A stretch of 20,944 nt of DNA from Mnemiopsis leidyi (lineage: Eukaryota; Ctenophora; Tentaculata; Lobata; Bolinopsidae): positions 59,589 through 80,532 of the forward strand of contig JH154976.1 of assembly GCA_000226015.1 (NCBI GenBank), read 5' to 3'. Both the position numbers and the translations under genes were made by a program. Under the pieces are notes generated by a model that ran no database searches, was not told the origin of the DNA, and worked only from the letters and a program-made list of their open reading frames with translations. Of this stretch, positions 1 through 8,345 are shown in pieces. The stretch's first letter is position 1. Every line of letters starts with the position of its first letter.

Positions 1-17
1 TTTTGCCAGCTATAATT

Positions 18-1820
18 CTAACTACATTTCTTTTGGAAGAACAAACTAATTTGTTCATTTTTTACAGAATGTAAAGATGAACCCCGTAATGAAATACAAT
101 ATATTAAGTAAGGTTGAATTAAAGCCATGTATATTTTACGCAAAATTTTTCGGGGAACATGTAGTCTTGACCTGTACATAGTACCACATGATTTTGAAAC
201 TTGTGAAATAACGTTATCAATTTGATCATTCCAATTTAAAGAAGAACTAATACACACTCCCAAAAATTTACACTTATCTACCTTTTCAAATTGGTTGTTA
301 AGGATTCCTAAATAAAAATTCTCGTTCGAATCATGCGAACCACTACCAAATTCTATAAAACAACATTTCGCGAAATTTATAATGAGCCTATTAGATACAC
401 AATAATTGTAAAGTTCATTTAAAATTTGATTCGCAATTTCATAAGCAGATTTCCTACAGGTGTGTGCTACGAAAAAATTAAGGTCATCAGCGAATAAAAC
501 AAACATTGCTAGGTTCGAAATGTTTACAATATCGTTAACAAAGATTATAAAAAGAAGCGGACCCAAAACGGATCCTTGAGGAACTCCGCAATTTATTGAA
601 AGTTGCACACTCTCCTTTCCCCCATAAGATACATACTGTTTTCTATTAGCTAAGTAACTCTCAATAAGTTGAAGCAACTGCCCTCTAATACCATAATGAC
701 TTAATTTTTTTAATAATATGTTATGGTTTATTACATCAAATGCCCGTGAAAAATCTATAAAAACTCCTACTGTAAATAGCTTAAGATCAACACTTTTGTA
801 GATATTTTCAGTCGCATCAAGTAATGCATGTAAAGTAGAACGCTTTTTGCGAAAACCATACTGCGAATTATTTAAGATGCTGTTAGAATCTAAGTGATCT
901 GTAATAGTTTTATGAAGCAATTTTTCAAATAATTTAGAAAAAACTGGAAGCATTGAAATAGGACGATAGTTACAAATATCATTTATATCACCCTTATTTT
1001 TAAAAAGAGGAATAACTTTTGCAACTTTTAACTCCTTTGGAAAGTAACCTTCTGATGCACACTTATTGAACAGTTTACAAAGAATTCTGGAAAGATTTTG
1101 TGACACTAATTTTAAGACTTTAGGAGCAAAATACGTAGTTTTACTATTACTAAGATTAGAAATAAAGTAAGCAATATCTTTCTCATCAAATGTCACATCC
1201 CTTAAATAGTTATTTTCGTCAATGTTACAATTTTCAAGATAATTATAAAAACTATCATCTTGTGTGTTATCAGGATAAGATTTTTTCACTAGGTCACTTG
1301 CAACACTAACAAAGTATTTGTTAAAATTATGTGCTGCGTCCTCTTCAGGAAAAGTTAATAATTTGTTAAGCCTTTTCCTGCCCAAAATACTATTAATTAA
1401 ACGCCAAGTCTTCTTTAGATCGTCATTATTCTCATCAAATTTTCTGGCATAATAATCATATTTAGCTTTGTCTATAAGTCTATCTAGTATTCGACTGTAC
1501 TCAGTGTAAGAGTCCCAATTAGACTTAGTACTGTTAGCTTTAAAGTTCTCGTATAAAAATTGCTTTCTGGCGCAACTCTTCGCCAACCCAATAGTTATCC
1601 AATCTTTTCTCAGTATTTGCCTATTTTTACATCCAGAATTATTCTTATTAGATTTTATAAAACAATCGTCATAACTCTTTTTAAACTTGTCCATAAAGTC
1701 ACTAAAACATTCCTCAGCCGTACTGTTTAAATCAAGATTATTCTCTATTAATCTAAGATTGATTAAGAAATTGTTTACGAGATTATCATTAACTTTGATT
1801 TGGGGCTTTTTGGATTCCAT
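18..1820 (-). CDS. Non-LTR retrotransposon ORF2, reverse transcriptase part (partial, frameshifted)
   Basis: This 600-residue frame carries the reverse transcriptase of a CR1/jockey-like LINE, which copies element RNA by target-primed reverse transcription. Landmarks seen are YRPISMLP (residues 285-292), FIDFSRAFD (354-362, first catalytic Asp), GVPQGSVLGP (412-421) and FADD (443-446, catalytic Asp pair; F replaces the commoner Y). The N-terminal 230 residues are the linker between endonuclease and RT. The frame is already open upstream of its Met: codons for an SHHFP-like endonuclease end lie at about 1855-1880, so the Met is not the real start and the frame belongs to the ORF2 begun at 3157. 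At the left end the stop at 18-20 interrupts a typical LINE thumb motif (QKKC), and the next frame reads VRIIAGK to the window edge. A one-base frameshift is therefore likely there. The element is probably inactive. Assignment to the broad LINE class is secure; the exact clade is not. Confidence 0.93.
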   Translation of the reverse strand: MESKKPQIKVNDNLVNNFLINLRLIENNLDLNSTAEECFSDFMDKFKKSYDDCFIKSNKNNSGCKNRQILRKDWITIGLAKSCARKQFLYENFKANSTKSNWDSYTEYSRILDRLIDKAKYDYYARKFDENNDDLKKTWRLINSILGRKRLNKLLTFPEEDAAHNFNKYFVSVASDLVKKSYPDNTQDDSFYNYLENCNIDENNYLRDVTFDEKDIAYFISNLSNSKTTYFAPKVLKLVSQNLSRILCKLFNKCASEGYFPKELKVAKVIPLFKNKGDINDICNYRPISMLPVFSKLFEKLLHKTITDHLDSNSILNNSQYGFRKKRSTLHALLDATENIYKSVDLKLFTVGVFIDFSRAFDVINHNILLKKLSHYGIRGQLLQLIESYLANRKQYVSYGGKESVQLSINCGVPQGSVLGPLLFIIFVNDIVNISNLAMFVLFADDLNFFVAHTCRKSAYEIANQILNELYNYCVSNRLIINFAKCCFIEFGSGSHDSNENFYLGILNNQFEKVDKCKFLGVCISSSLNWNDQIDNVISQVSKSCGTMYRSRLHVPRKILRKIYMALIQPYLIYCISLRGSSLHSVKNEQISLFFQKKCS

Positions 1821-1843
1821 GCAGCTAGTTGTAGAATTTACGC

Positions 1844-3157
1844 CTAAGTTAACACAAATGGGAAAATGATGGCTAATATTGGCTCTAAAAATACAGCTAA
1901 ATTAACGTAAGATATATCGTTACAAAGAATGTGGTCAATGCATGTTGCCCTTTCACCGGCAAAATGGGTTGCACGAGAAATTAAAGGTAGAAATCCGTTA
2001 CTAAAAATACACGAGAGATATTCTCTACATCTAAGACTCGATGGGTTGTACAAATTGACATTTAGATCCCCGAAAATGAATGTTTTAAAGTCTTTAAAAC
2101 TATTAGCACCTTCCAATGTTACTTCAAAACTTTCAAGAAACTTTAAAAAATCACCATTAGGTGACCGGTAAACGTTACAAAATAGATACTTGGTGGTCCC
2201 GTCAACGACCTCTAAAGTAAGACATTCAAAGTCTGGCGTCATAGTACATAAGTTTTGGCACTTTTTAGCTTTACAAAAATGGTTACTGAGAAACGTCATT
2301 AAACCCGAGCCTTTGTGTTTTAGCACATTATTTTTAGAAAATATTCTATCTTGTACAAATTTATTATAACCATCGATATAAAAGTTTTGGGCCTCATCGG
2401 TTGTGACATTGGTTTCACACAAAAAGTAGCCACCAATTTTATTTACACTGTTCAATTCACGATTAAACACTAAAAATTCATCGAAATTGGATCGGACACC
2501 ATCAATATTTAAACCCACAAAACAATGAGAGGCGCTCATGCGTGTTAAATCCTGTATTTCATGTGCCACTTCACCTTTATTGACATAACGACAAGATTTT
2601 AAAATATAGTTGCATATACCCATTTGGTCGTTCAAGCTATCCACGTCCGGTAAAAAGTCTGCTAAGTTTTTCTCATAAAAATCAAATGGACAAAAATAAG
2701 GTTGGTTATAGAAGAACAGATCATTCTTAATCTGATCTGTATTACTTGAAAACTTTCTAGATCTTACAGCATCATCAGGTTTGTCTATTGAAAAACATGT
2801 CCAACAAAGACCGCTCTGTAAGCAATTAAAATGTAAAAGTTTACCACAGCGGTTACATACACTTATATTATCAACTGATAAGACAATATTTCTATAACAG
2901 GTTTCACAGCTATAATTGATAAGATTGATAGTACAACACTCTTCACAATTCCAGCCAATTTGCTGTAAAATAAAAACACGGTCGTTCGTTAATTTTAAAC
3001 AAGTACCATGGTAAACTTTGCGACAGGTGTTACAAAATAGTATTGGTTGATGGTGGTAAACAAATTTATCACAAATTTTGCACGACTTACGATCAGCCGG
3101 TTTACTGGAGATGCTCTGGGAAAACGGATTGCTGTACGCATCTGTGGTCATCTTCAC
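1844..3157 (-). CDS. Non-LTR retrotransposon ORF2, zinc-finger and endonuclease part
   Basis: This is the N-terminal 437 residues of the same ORF2. Two consecutive C4HC3 fingers are visible. The first uses C26, C29, C42, C45, H50, C53, C71, C74, a PHD-type spacing. The second uses C84, C87, C101, C104, H109, C112, C118, C121. An APE-type (exonuclease-endonuclease-phosphatase) nuclease follows: LNIDGVRSN (216-224), LCETN (246-250), VYRSPN (329-334), GDLNVN (363-368) and CIDHIL (406-411). This enzyme nicks target DNA to prime reverse transcription. The expected last motif (S-D/H-H-F-P) is missing in this frame but present in the next frame at about 1860-1875, so a single-base frameshift lies at about 1880-1891, beside a run of five T on the coding strand. 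The start is the first Met, 23 nt after the ORF1 stop. LINE ORF2 identity is firm; the role of the fingers is inferred. Confidence 0.92.
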   Translation of the reverse strand: MKMTTDAYSNPFSQSISSKPADRKSCKICDKFVYHHQPILFCNTCRKVYHGTCLKLTNDRVFILQQIGWNCEECCTINLINYSCETCYRNIVLSVDNISVCNRCGKLLHFNCLQSGLCWTCFSIDKPDDAVRSRKFSSNTDQIKNDLFFYNQPYFCPFDFYEKNLADFLPDVDSLNDQMGICNYILKSCRYVNKGEVAHEIQDLTRMSASHCFVGLNIDGVRSNFDEFLVFNRELNSVNKIGGYFLCETNVTTDEAQNFYIDGYNKFVQDRIFSKNNVLKHKGSGLMTFLSNHFCKAKKCQNLCTMTPDFECLTLEVVDGTTKYLFCNVYRSPNGDFLKFLESFEVTLEGANSFKDFKTFIFGDLNVNLYNPSSLRCREYLSCIFSNGFLPLISRATHFAGERATCIDHILCNDISYVNLAVFLEPILAIIFPFVLT

Positions 3158-3180
3158 TCAAAATACAAACCTGAAATTAT

Positions 3181-4122
3181 TTAGGACGTGTCATTATAGT
3201 TGTTAGAATTTGATGTGTCATAAATATCAAAAAGTTTAGACTCATCTACACATAGTAAAATCTCATCTGGTCTAAGATCAGGTACAATTTTCAAAATGTC
3301 ACAAGTATTTCGCATCACACGAGGCCGTTCTCCTGATTTAACTCTTATCAATATTGCACCAGTTTTAATATCAACCCATGCACCATTCAAACGTCCCTTC
3401 TCAACAGCTGCTTTGGCTTGCTTCAAGAGCGCAGCCCGCTTAGGAGTGATATTTGGCTGAATACCAAAACCTCGAGTCGGATCAGCTGCCAGTAGCTTCC
3501 TCTTGTTATCGCCAATGTTTTTAGCTGATTTGCGAGCTCCCATGACTTGCTGGCCAAGTCTTCTGTCCTTGAATCTAGCGATAACCCGTTTGGCGTGACC
3601 TCTGGTTGAAGGCAGAGGATGGACATCAACGAAGTCATTTTCTGTGACAGTAACGTTAATCTCATCACAAAGACTGATGACTTGCTCTATAACAGGTTTG
3701 TCATCAATTTTAAGGTTTGAAAAACATACATTCTCACGTCTGCCATACTGTTGCAAGTCATCTAACTCAAGTTCAAGCTCAGCGACTTTTTTGGCTTGAG
3801 AATTGAACGCACTCTTAATCAACATAAGTTCACCCCTAAGTTCCGCATTCTCATCTTTAAGTATCGCTAGGTCTCTACTAATCTTGCTCACGTGCTCAAA
3901 TAAATTGTTCATTTCCAGTATGGGGACGGGGGTGAACTCACCAGAGCTAGCGGGAGGTGGTGGGTGTCCATGTTGTTGATAAGACTGCGGTGGGTGATGA
4001 GGGTGAGTTTCATCGTTGTCAGGAACATTCCGAGAGCTGCGACGAACTTCACCAACAGCTCCTCCTTGCTTGTTTCCACGTCCCCGGTGTGTAGATGATT
4101 TCGTAGTAGTCCCTCGTGTCAT
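3181..4122 (-). CDS. Non-LTR retrotransposon ORF1 (coiled coil, RRM-like, C-terminal basic domain)
   Basis: This intact 313-residue frame lies directly upstream of ORF2, with a 23-nt gap. The N-terminus (1-65) is low complexity, rich in Arg/Gly, then His/Pro. Residues about 70-127 form heptads typical of a trimerising coiled coil. A segment starting GRRENVCFSNL (127-137) has the Tyr-Gly-Arg-Arg-Glu-Asn signature seen at the start of the RRM-like domain of many LINE ORF1 proteins. Residues about 225-285 (NITPKRAALLKQAKAA, then WVDIKTGAILIRV) look like the small C-terminal domain found in the same proteins. Known ORF1 proteins of this type bind element RNA and act as chaperones in the ribonucleoprotein. 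No stop or frameshift is seen, in contrast to ORF2. The Met at 4120-4122 is the first in frame and precedes the conserved features at a sensible distance. Confidence 0.88.
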   Translation of the reverse strand: MTRGTTTKSSTHRGRGNKQGGAVGEVRRSSRNVPDNDETHPHHPPQSYQQHGHPPPPASSGEFTPVPILEMNNLFEHVSKISRDLAILKDENAELRGELMLIKSAFNSQAKKVAELELELDDLQQYGRRENVCFSNLKIDDKPVIEQVISLCDEINVTVTENDFVDVHPLPSTRGHAKRVIARFKDRRLGQQVMGARKSAKNIGDNKRKLLAADPTRGFGIQPNITPKRAALLKQAKAAVEKGRLNGAWVDIKTGAILIRVKSGERPRVMRNTCDILKIVPDLRPDEILLCVDESKLFDIYDTSNSNNYNDTS

Positions 4123-4248
4123 GGCTCAGGGTAAACGGTCGAGTATACGAGTATACGATCTCAAGATAAGATAAATCGACACGAAAGAGATAAAGTTTAT
4201 TTCGAACTGAAAGAGATAAAGTATATTTTGAACTGGTAGTGACTAAGT
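4123..4248 (-). promoter_or_regulatory. Probable 5' leader of the retrotransposon
   Basis: This is sequence upstream of ORF1 on the minus strand, up to the point where a recognisable duplicated host exon begins (4249). LINEs of this type carry an internal promoter in such a leader. I see no defined promoter motif, only the 26-bp doublet listed separately. The outer limit is inferred from the neighbouring exon copy, not from a target-site duplication, because the element's 3' end is outside the window. Confidence 0.4.
4183..4234. repeat. 26-bp tandem doublet
   Basis: Two adjacent 26-bp units, 4183-4208 and 4209-4234, both begin GAAAGAGATAAAGT and end GAACT, with three mismatches. They lie just upstream of ORF1 on the minus strand, where duplicated promoter modules often occur in LINE leaders. 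Function is not shown. Confidence 0.8.
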
Positions 4249-4354
4249 GACCTATCCCCCGTCGAGCACCTCCGCAAAGCAGGCTCCATCAGCTTTGAAG
4301 CTGTCATCAAACGAAACTTGTTCTTTGCATATGTATTATGTAACATCGTAACAT
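4249..4354 (-). pseudogene. Diverged, frameshifted copy of the MLRCYKC exon
   Basis: This minus-strand exon-like copy follows an AG acceptor (CCTTCAG) and starts ATG at 4352-4354. It is paralogous to 7710-7802 and 11947-12039. The first five codons read MLRCY, with three third-position synonymous differences from the 7800 copy. The middle is out of frame. The frame then resumes as VSFDDSF.ADGAC, against VSFEESL.SDGAC in the other copy, with conservative replacements. That pattern indicates the ancestor was translated in this frame. The piece is isolated between the retrotransposon and non-coding DNA and is dead. The host gene is probably the Ulp1-like family listed below. Confidence 0.6.
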
Positions 4355-4430
4355 CTGAAGGGTTATAAGTGAAACCACTACTCAACTATCCAATAACTGT
4401 ACAATAGTAAATCAAGGTATAAAACCCGCG

Positions 4431-5163
4431 CATCTAAAGTAAATCACACGGCAACAAGAGCAACGCTCTACCGGAATAAGTGTAAGATTTTACAGAAAAG
4501 ATTCACAGTAAAACACTGGAATGAAGAAGAGTGAGAAAGAACGTTTTTGGTTCTCCGGGGCCCGGGTTCGCATCCTGCCGAGGCCTCCAGATAGTGTAAT
4601 TGTAAATTAAGGGGTGATGCATGTACGTGAGGCTACCAGAATGAGAGGCCGGGCCAACGAGGCTTTATGACTTTACGTAGCACACAAGATATCTATTGTA
4701 ACTAATTTAGGTCAGATCACGTGAACAAATAAGACACGCAAATCCGGGTACTAAGTGCGATGAATTAAACCTAGTATAATCGCTCGAAAACACACAAACA
4801 ATCCTTTCTGAACGGCATCCAGAATCAAACTCACCGTCTAAGAACAAAGAGAAAAGAGTAACTACGCGGCCTAGAAGGCACATACCACGTGGTCTCACGT
4901 GACGAGATCTCGTGATACCACGTGTACGGTGTAGCGGTAAGGCTATCCTCATAGGCTGAGTCACTAGCAGCCAGCACTATCTCAAAAAGATAAGAACTAC
5001 AAGCACGATAAGACATCCTAATCCATCCTAATTGACTCAAATGACTAAACCTTACAAGTAACTCCGGCTGAAAAGCACGTCTGAAATTAACAGAAAGATC
5101 TAGAAAACTTGCTGGCTGCCTACCGTGTACCTACATTACACCACTTAGGTAGTGTGGCGAGTC
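4431..5163. other. Non-coding stretch with a CACGTG cluster
   Basis: I see no convincing exon here. Short open frames on the minus strand at 4707-4964 and 4831-5040 have no recognisable domain or splice context. GC content is somewhat higher around 4540-4600, where a GGTTCGCATCC motif recalls an RNA polymerase III B box but no tRNA can be folded around it. The only ordered structure is the E-box-like cluster at 4882-4924. Confidence 0.4.
4882..4924. promoter_or_regulatory. Cluster of three CACGTG palindromes with a 12-bp palindrome
   Basis: CACGTG occurs at 4886-4891, 4896-4901 and 4919-4924, with a fourth at 4718-4723. The perfect palindrome ACGAGATCTCGT sits at 4902-4913. ATACCACGTG is directly repeated at 4882-4891 and 4915-4924. 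CACGTG is the class of E-box bound by bHLH-zipper proteins. Binding here is inference only. Confidence 0.35.
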
Positions 5164-5325
5164 TTAAATGTGTATTAGGAAATTTAGAGTAGTATAGGAC
5201 AAATGTAGCATTTTAGGTTGTACCTTTATCGCTCTGTCTCCTGTCCAATACTCCTGACTACCATGGAGATATTCGATAGAATTATAGCAATGAGCAAGCT
5301 GTTTTCGCACCCTGTCATCAGCCAT
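5164..5325 (-). CDS. Possible first coding exon, unknown protein
   Basis: A minus-strand frame starts at ATG 5323-5325 in a good animal start context (AAGAAAATGGCT). It reads 53 residues, beginning MADDRVRKQLAHCYNSIEYL. After codon 34 (ending at 5224) the sequence is AAAG/GTACAA, an acceptable splice donor, and the residues after it lose protein-like character. I read 5224-5325 as a possible initial exon and the remainder as intron. No family is recognised and no partner exon was found. It lies close to the frame at 5362-5532 on the same strand. Confidence 0.3.
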   Translation of the reverse strand: MADDRVRKQLAHCYNSIEYLHGSQEYWTGDRAIKVQPKMLHLSYTTLNFLIHI

Positions 5326-5361
5326 TTTCTTAATTTAAGACTTTTTAAATAGTACAGTTAA

Positions 5362-5532
5362 TTATAAATGAATGAAATAAACATTATATTCGAACTCAAG
5401 GGAAGTGAATTGATGCTCGCAAACTAGACCAAACGCTGTACTAAATGTAGGATAATCAAAACGTAGCTCTACCTGGTAAGCCGGACCTACAGAAGATGAC
5501 ACTTGAAATAAGAATATCATTATGAAAAGCAT
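5362..5532 (-). CDS. Possible small secreted or membrane-anchored peptide or exon
   Basis: This 56-residue minus-strand frame begins with a hydrophobic stretch (MLFIMIFLFQVSSS) that looks like a signal peptide, followed by a mixed polar segment including FDYPTFSTAFGLVCEHQF. A donor-like CAG/GTAGAG follows codon 20, so this may be only a leader exon. It has no similarity I recognise, and frames of this length occur by chance in AT-rich DNA. Confidence 0.22.
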   Translation of the reverse strand: MLFIMIFLFQVSSSVGPAYQVELRFDYPTFSTAFGLVCEHQFTSLEFEYNVYFIHL

Positions 5533-5933
5533 TATCACAAACAATTAAATCCATTAGGTAGTGTTCTGTCTAGTGTCTGGGTCAGGGTGATTAGCTCTTC
5601 TGCTGCCTAGGACACATGCAGGTAGCTTTGCGTCCAAGTTAGATATATTGGACCAGAAGTGAGTTTACAAAAAGTTTTAATGGTGGTGTATTTTTAATCC
5701 TTTATTAGATAGGTTTCCTGACTCTTGAGGTGTGACAAATTGTATTGTATCCTTTCTCTAGAGCCTATAAAAACTTGACTGTTTCTTCTGTACTGCAGTT
5801 GATTCATAGATATTCTCGCAGAAAGCGAGTTTTCTTCTTGACCGCATAATCTAGGGCTGTTGTACAGTTCCGCATATCATTTTCTATAATCTTGGCGGCA
5901 ATAGAATCGCTCTTGGTACTCGTGCATGTGGCG

Positions 5934-5956
5934 AGATAAAGGCATCGCCTTTATCT
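5934..5956. repeat. Perfect 10-bp inverted repeat with 3-nt loop
   Basis: AGATAAAGGC and GCCTTTATCT are separated by ATC, giving a perfect 10-bp stem. No run of T follows, so it is not a classical terminator, and no flanking gene gives it an obvious role. Confidence 0.6.
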
Positions 5957-6063
5957 GACTGCCTGCCTATCCAGTTGCAGTAAAAATTGTTGTTTCCAGT
6001 TTGAGTTCAACTCGATTTAAATTTTTAAAAACAATATTCTATAGAACTGCAGTAGTTCTTATT

Positions 6064-6160
6064 AGCAACTATTTTAACCTCGAAGTTTATGGAAAATTAT
6101 TAATATCTTTATAAGCAACTATTTTAACCTCGAATTTTATGGAAAATATCTACATCTAAC
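6064..6160. repeat. 50-bp tandem doublet
   Basis: The segment starting AGCAACTATTTTAACCTCGA at 6064 recurs at 6114 with few changes, giving two units at a 50-bp period. It is a simple local duplication in non-coding DNA. Confidence 0.75.
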
Positions 6161-7148
6161 CACTCCTTTTTTGAGGATTAGATAATATACTGTTTTTCCA
6201 ACCAGCAGCCAAAAGCTTAAGCAATGCCCAATTATGATCCCTTAGAAATTTACCATGATTTTTATTTTTCACGTGAAGATCCCAAATCCTTCAGCCCTAT
6301 ATAATAATATATTGGATATATATATATGATAATAAATTGGATTTTGAAATAATAAATGAATAAATTATCGTTCTGTAAAACTCTTTCTAAATATTCAAAA
6401 AAGTGCTTGACCCAAATTCAGCCTTTCTAGATCAATAAGCACGTAGCCATACCTTTCAAAAAAATTGATCAAAATTTCCGCAGAGTCGAGACGAACTCAG
6501 ACCCTGCGTTCTATTAGTGAAAACTATTGAATTTCCCATGAAAACTTTAGCAACCTGTATGTTGAGGAATTAAACAATAATAAGACTTTCTTTAATCACA
6601 AATTAATTTCAATCATGTCATGCAACAATGTTAGCAGCTCTCTAAGGACGATGTTCATGTATTTGCCGACAATCATGACTATTATTTAGTTATCAGCATA
6701 CCTCAGTTCTTCTAATTGATTCATCAATTGCTAATTAATTGATAATTGCTGCATTAATACTACATTAGCTAGGCTGTCAATCATATAGTTGAAATGGTTC
6801 ATTAGCCATTTGATCATAGCAATTTCACACGTTGTATTTGCTAAGTTTTGTGATTTAATTCAGCTTATTCCTTTATAATCCTTCCTTTATAGTCATTGGT
6901 GCAAGACAATTTGTGAATGTTATAATTTTGATCAGTTAGGATTTCTTATAAATTGAATAAATTAAACAACCGATTCTACCCAGGGTTCCTCAGAAAGGAA
7001 TTCCTGCATTGAAATCGACTTATAATAACTTCATGACAAGATATAAAAAGCTATCTCTAATACTACTTAAATACTTACTTACTCGCCTTGGAACTAGCAT
7101 AAATGCTCGAAATATTCCTGACCTAATTAATTTTAATTAATTTTAATT

Positions 7149-7379
7149 TTAACAAATTCTGCAATTACAAATTGTACCTTTCAGCAGCAACTTGCTGAAG
7201 TTGCCTTCAAGGTTGCCATATAATCGTTGGCCGTAGCAATTATTACTGTCAAAAACAGTCATTGTGCTTTGGTGTATTGTCACAAGCAGCCAATGATCGT
7301 TCAGGCAGACCGTTGTTAGAACTGCCAGTCCGCATTTGATGGAGTGGCTTACTTTTTGAGCCCATTTGTCGTTCTTCAC
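7149..7379 (-). pseudogene. Ulp1/SENP-like (C48) peptidase catalytic exon, copy 1
   Basis: This minus-strand exon follows a TTTCAG acceptor (AG at 7380-7381) and begins VKNDKWAQKV. It carries the front half of a C48 catalytic core: LNDHWLLVTI with the catalytic His-Trp (residues 29-30), then MTVFDSNN with the catalytic Asp (44). The family's Gln and Cys (Q..., then DCG) are not found downstream; the frame ends after CNCRIC. C48 enzymes remove SUMO or related modifiers from lysines. Copy 2 at 11285-11527 is nearly identical, and a third, more decayed copy lies at 19092-19531. Upstream exon material sits at 7466-7725. The family call rests on the HW and FDS spacing and on similarity in order to the fuller domain at 20098-20714. 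Confidence 0.62.
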
Positions 7380-7465
7380 CTGAAATTTACCCCCACGTGT
7401 AAATTAAAATAGGTGATTATCTGGTGGATTATCTGGCAGTAGGTTTCCTAAATTCAACATCGAAC

Positions 7466-7725
7466 CTGCATTGTAAAGAGGACAAAATGGCCCTCATTCG
7501 AATGTGTCCGCCTCAAAGCGCAAGCCTTCATCATCTGGTGACAATTCTATCATTCATGTATCTCCAATTGTCCAGAGTGCTGAGATCGGAGGCTTCCTGG
7601 CCTTCCTGAACCAACTCAACGGAGCTGCATCCACCCATCTTCCATAACCTTGATCCCCTTCTAGTTCCTCTTTGGACTTCATCCGCTTTCTCTCTTTCTT
7701 CTTCATTCTTTATAGCTGCAACTTG
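7466..7725 (-). pseudogene. Charged linker and N-terminal part of the Ulp1-like domain, copy 1
   Basis: After an acceptor-like TTTTTAG, a minus-strand frame runs 64 codons (7531-7725). It starts QVAAIKNEEEREKADEVQRG, which is charged and helix-prone, and later reads DLSTLDNWRYMNDRIV, matching the W-x-x-D-x-I helix that opens C48 catalytic domains. It stops at TGA 7531-7533. The next frame continues MMKACALRRTHSNEGHFVLF from about 7534, which fits the next helix and strand when set against NPKYHVLTSDVW of the better domain at 20098-20714. A one-base frameshift therefore seems to split the domain. A second AG acceptor just before 7624 is shared with copy 2 and may be the real exon start. Copy 2 carries the same break. 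Confidence 0.5.
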
Positions 7726-7802
7726 CTAAAAAGGCAAGCCCCATCGGAGTTAAGACTTTCTTCAAATGAAACTTGTTTTTTACATTTATAGCACCGTAAC
7801 AT
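7710..7802 (-). pseudogene. MLRCYKC exon, copy 1
   Basis: This minus-strand exon begins at ATG 7800-7802, directly after a CCCTACAG acceptor. It reads MLRCYKCKKQVSFEESLN, then SDGACLF, and ends at a stop at 7710-7712, probably inside or after a splice junction. C4 and C7 form a C-x2-C knuckle. A third Cys sits near residue 23. Comparison with the copy at 4249-4354 shows mainly synonymous or conservative changes, so this is a formerly translated exon. It lies just upstream of the Ulp1-like exons in both large cassettes, so it may be their N-terminal exon. I do not recognise the domain. Confidence 0.5.
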
Positions 7803-7920
7803 CTGTAGGGATTTAAGTAAGATGTCACCTCTTAAACCATCAATAAACTGTATAATAATTAAAAAGGTACAAAACCAGTGCAACTTAATGTTTCTCTCAT
7901 CAAGTGAAAAAACCCTTTTT

Positions 7921-8345
7921 TCACACATTCCCTTTTGTCAGCTTATATACAAGTAACTGGCTATCCTTACGAGCAGAGCTTATAAAGTCACTTCTAGTCT
8001 TAAGGGATACCAATGGACCTTCTAAGGCAACAATAACATATTGATAGCTCTGCAAATCATGCGAATATGTTACATAATGGCCAAGTTCTATCGGTCCAAA
8101 GTACACGATAAAGCTCATGAGACGATATGTGAACACATTCTCCTCAGTATTAGAGACATCCGATCTTGAGGTTACTGTCACAACCTATTTTATAGCACTC
8201 AATTCTAAACAATTTCCCTTCGTGGATTGAGCTGCTTTTCTAACTTTCAAAAACAAATTCCTGCTTATCATCAGCTTCAGCAAGAAAAGAAAGTTGTTCC
8301 CCAATAGCATCTTCCACAAGCATTAGTGTTGCACTGTCATATCTA
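7921..8345 (-). pseudogene. USP-like (C19) deubiquitinase C-terminal exon, copy 1
   Basis: This minus-strand exon has the closing motifs of a ubiquitin-specific protease: YRLMSFIVYFGPIELGHYVTY (catalytic His in GHY), then about 30 residues later ARKDSQLLVYKL, which fits the usual final strand ending in L-x-Y-x. A stop follows at 7921-7923, as expected for a terminal exon. Upstream residues include LVEDAIGEQLSFLAEA. This copy is dead: a GAG-to-TAG change at about 8190 and a net 5-nt deletion at about 8250 break the frame compared with 8643-8808 and 12181-12609. The catalytic Cys box was not found anywhere. USPs cleave ubiquitin from substrates. The C19 call rests on one signature and a C-terminal motif. 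Confidence 0.55.

Larger units (their letters stand above)
5560..7148. other. AT-rich non-coding stretch
   Basis: I find no supportable exon on either strand across about 1.6 kb. Contents noted are a TATAAAAA motif at about 5766, a perfect short hairpin at 5934-5956, a 50-bp tandem doublet from 6064, an (AT)n run near 6315, and an AATTTTAATT-rich block at 7120-7150 just before the first Ulp1-like cassette. Confidence 0.45.

Noticed and set aside
1929..2171. Plus-strand frame inside the retrotransposon
   Set aside because: It lies fully opposite the endonuclease domain, whose motifs are clear on the minus strand.
4555..4595. tRNA gene or tRNA-derived SINE head suggested by GGTTCGCATCC followed by CCTCCA
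   Set aside because: No matching acceptor stem, D arm or A box lies upstream at the right distance, so only an isolated B-box-like string remains.
4707..5040. Two overlapping minus-strand frames of 69-85 codons
   Set aside because: Odd composition, no domain, no paralogue and no splice context; they fall in the CACGTG region and look like chance openings.
5806..5845. CTCGC...GCGAG hairpin as a structured RNA
   Set aside because: Only a 5-bp stem, expected by chance in a window of this size.
5561..6060. An LTR containing the TATAAAAA motif near 5766
   Set aside because: No convincing TG...CA pair, no poly(A) signal at the right place and no second copy in the window.
7424..7609. 61-codon plus-strand frame, repeated at 11572-11757
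   Set aside because: It is the complement of the minus-strand Ulp1-like exons and its conservation follows from the duplication, not from coding on this strand.
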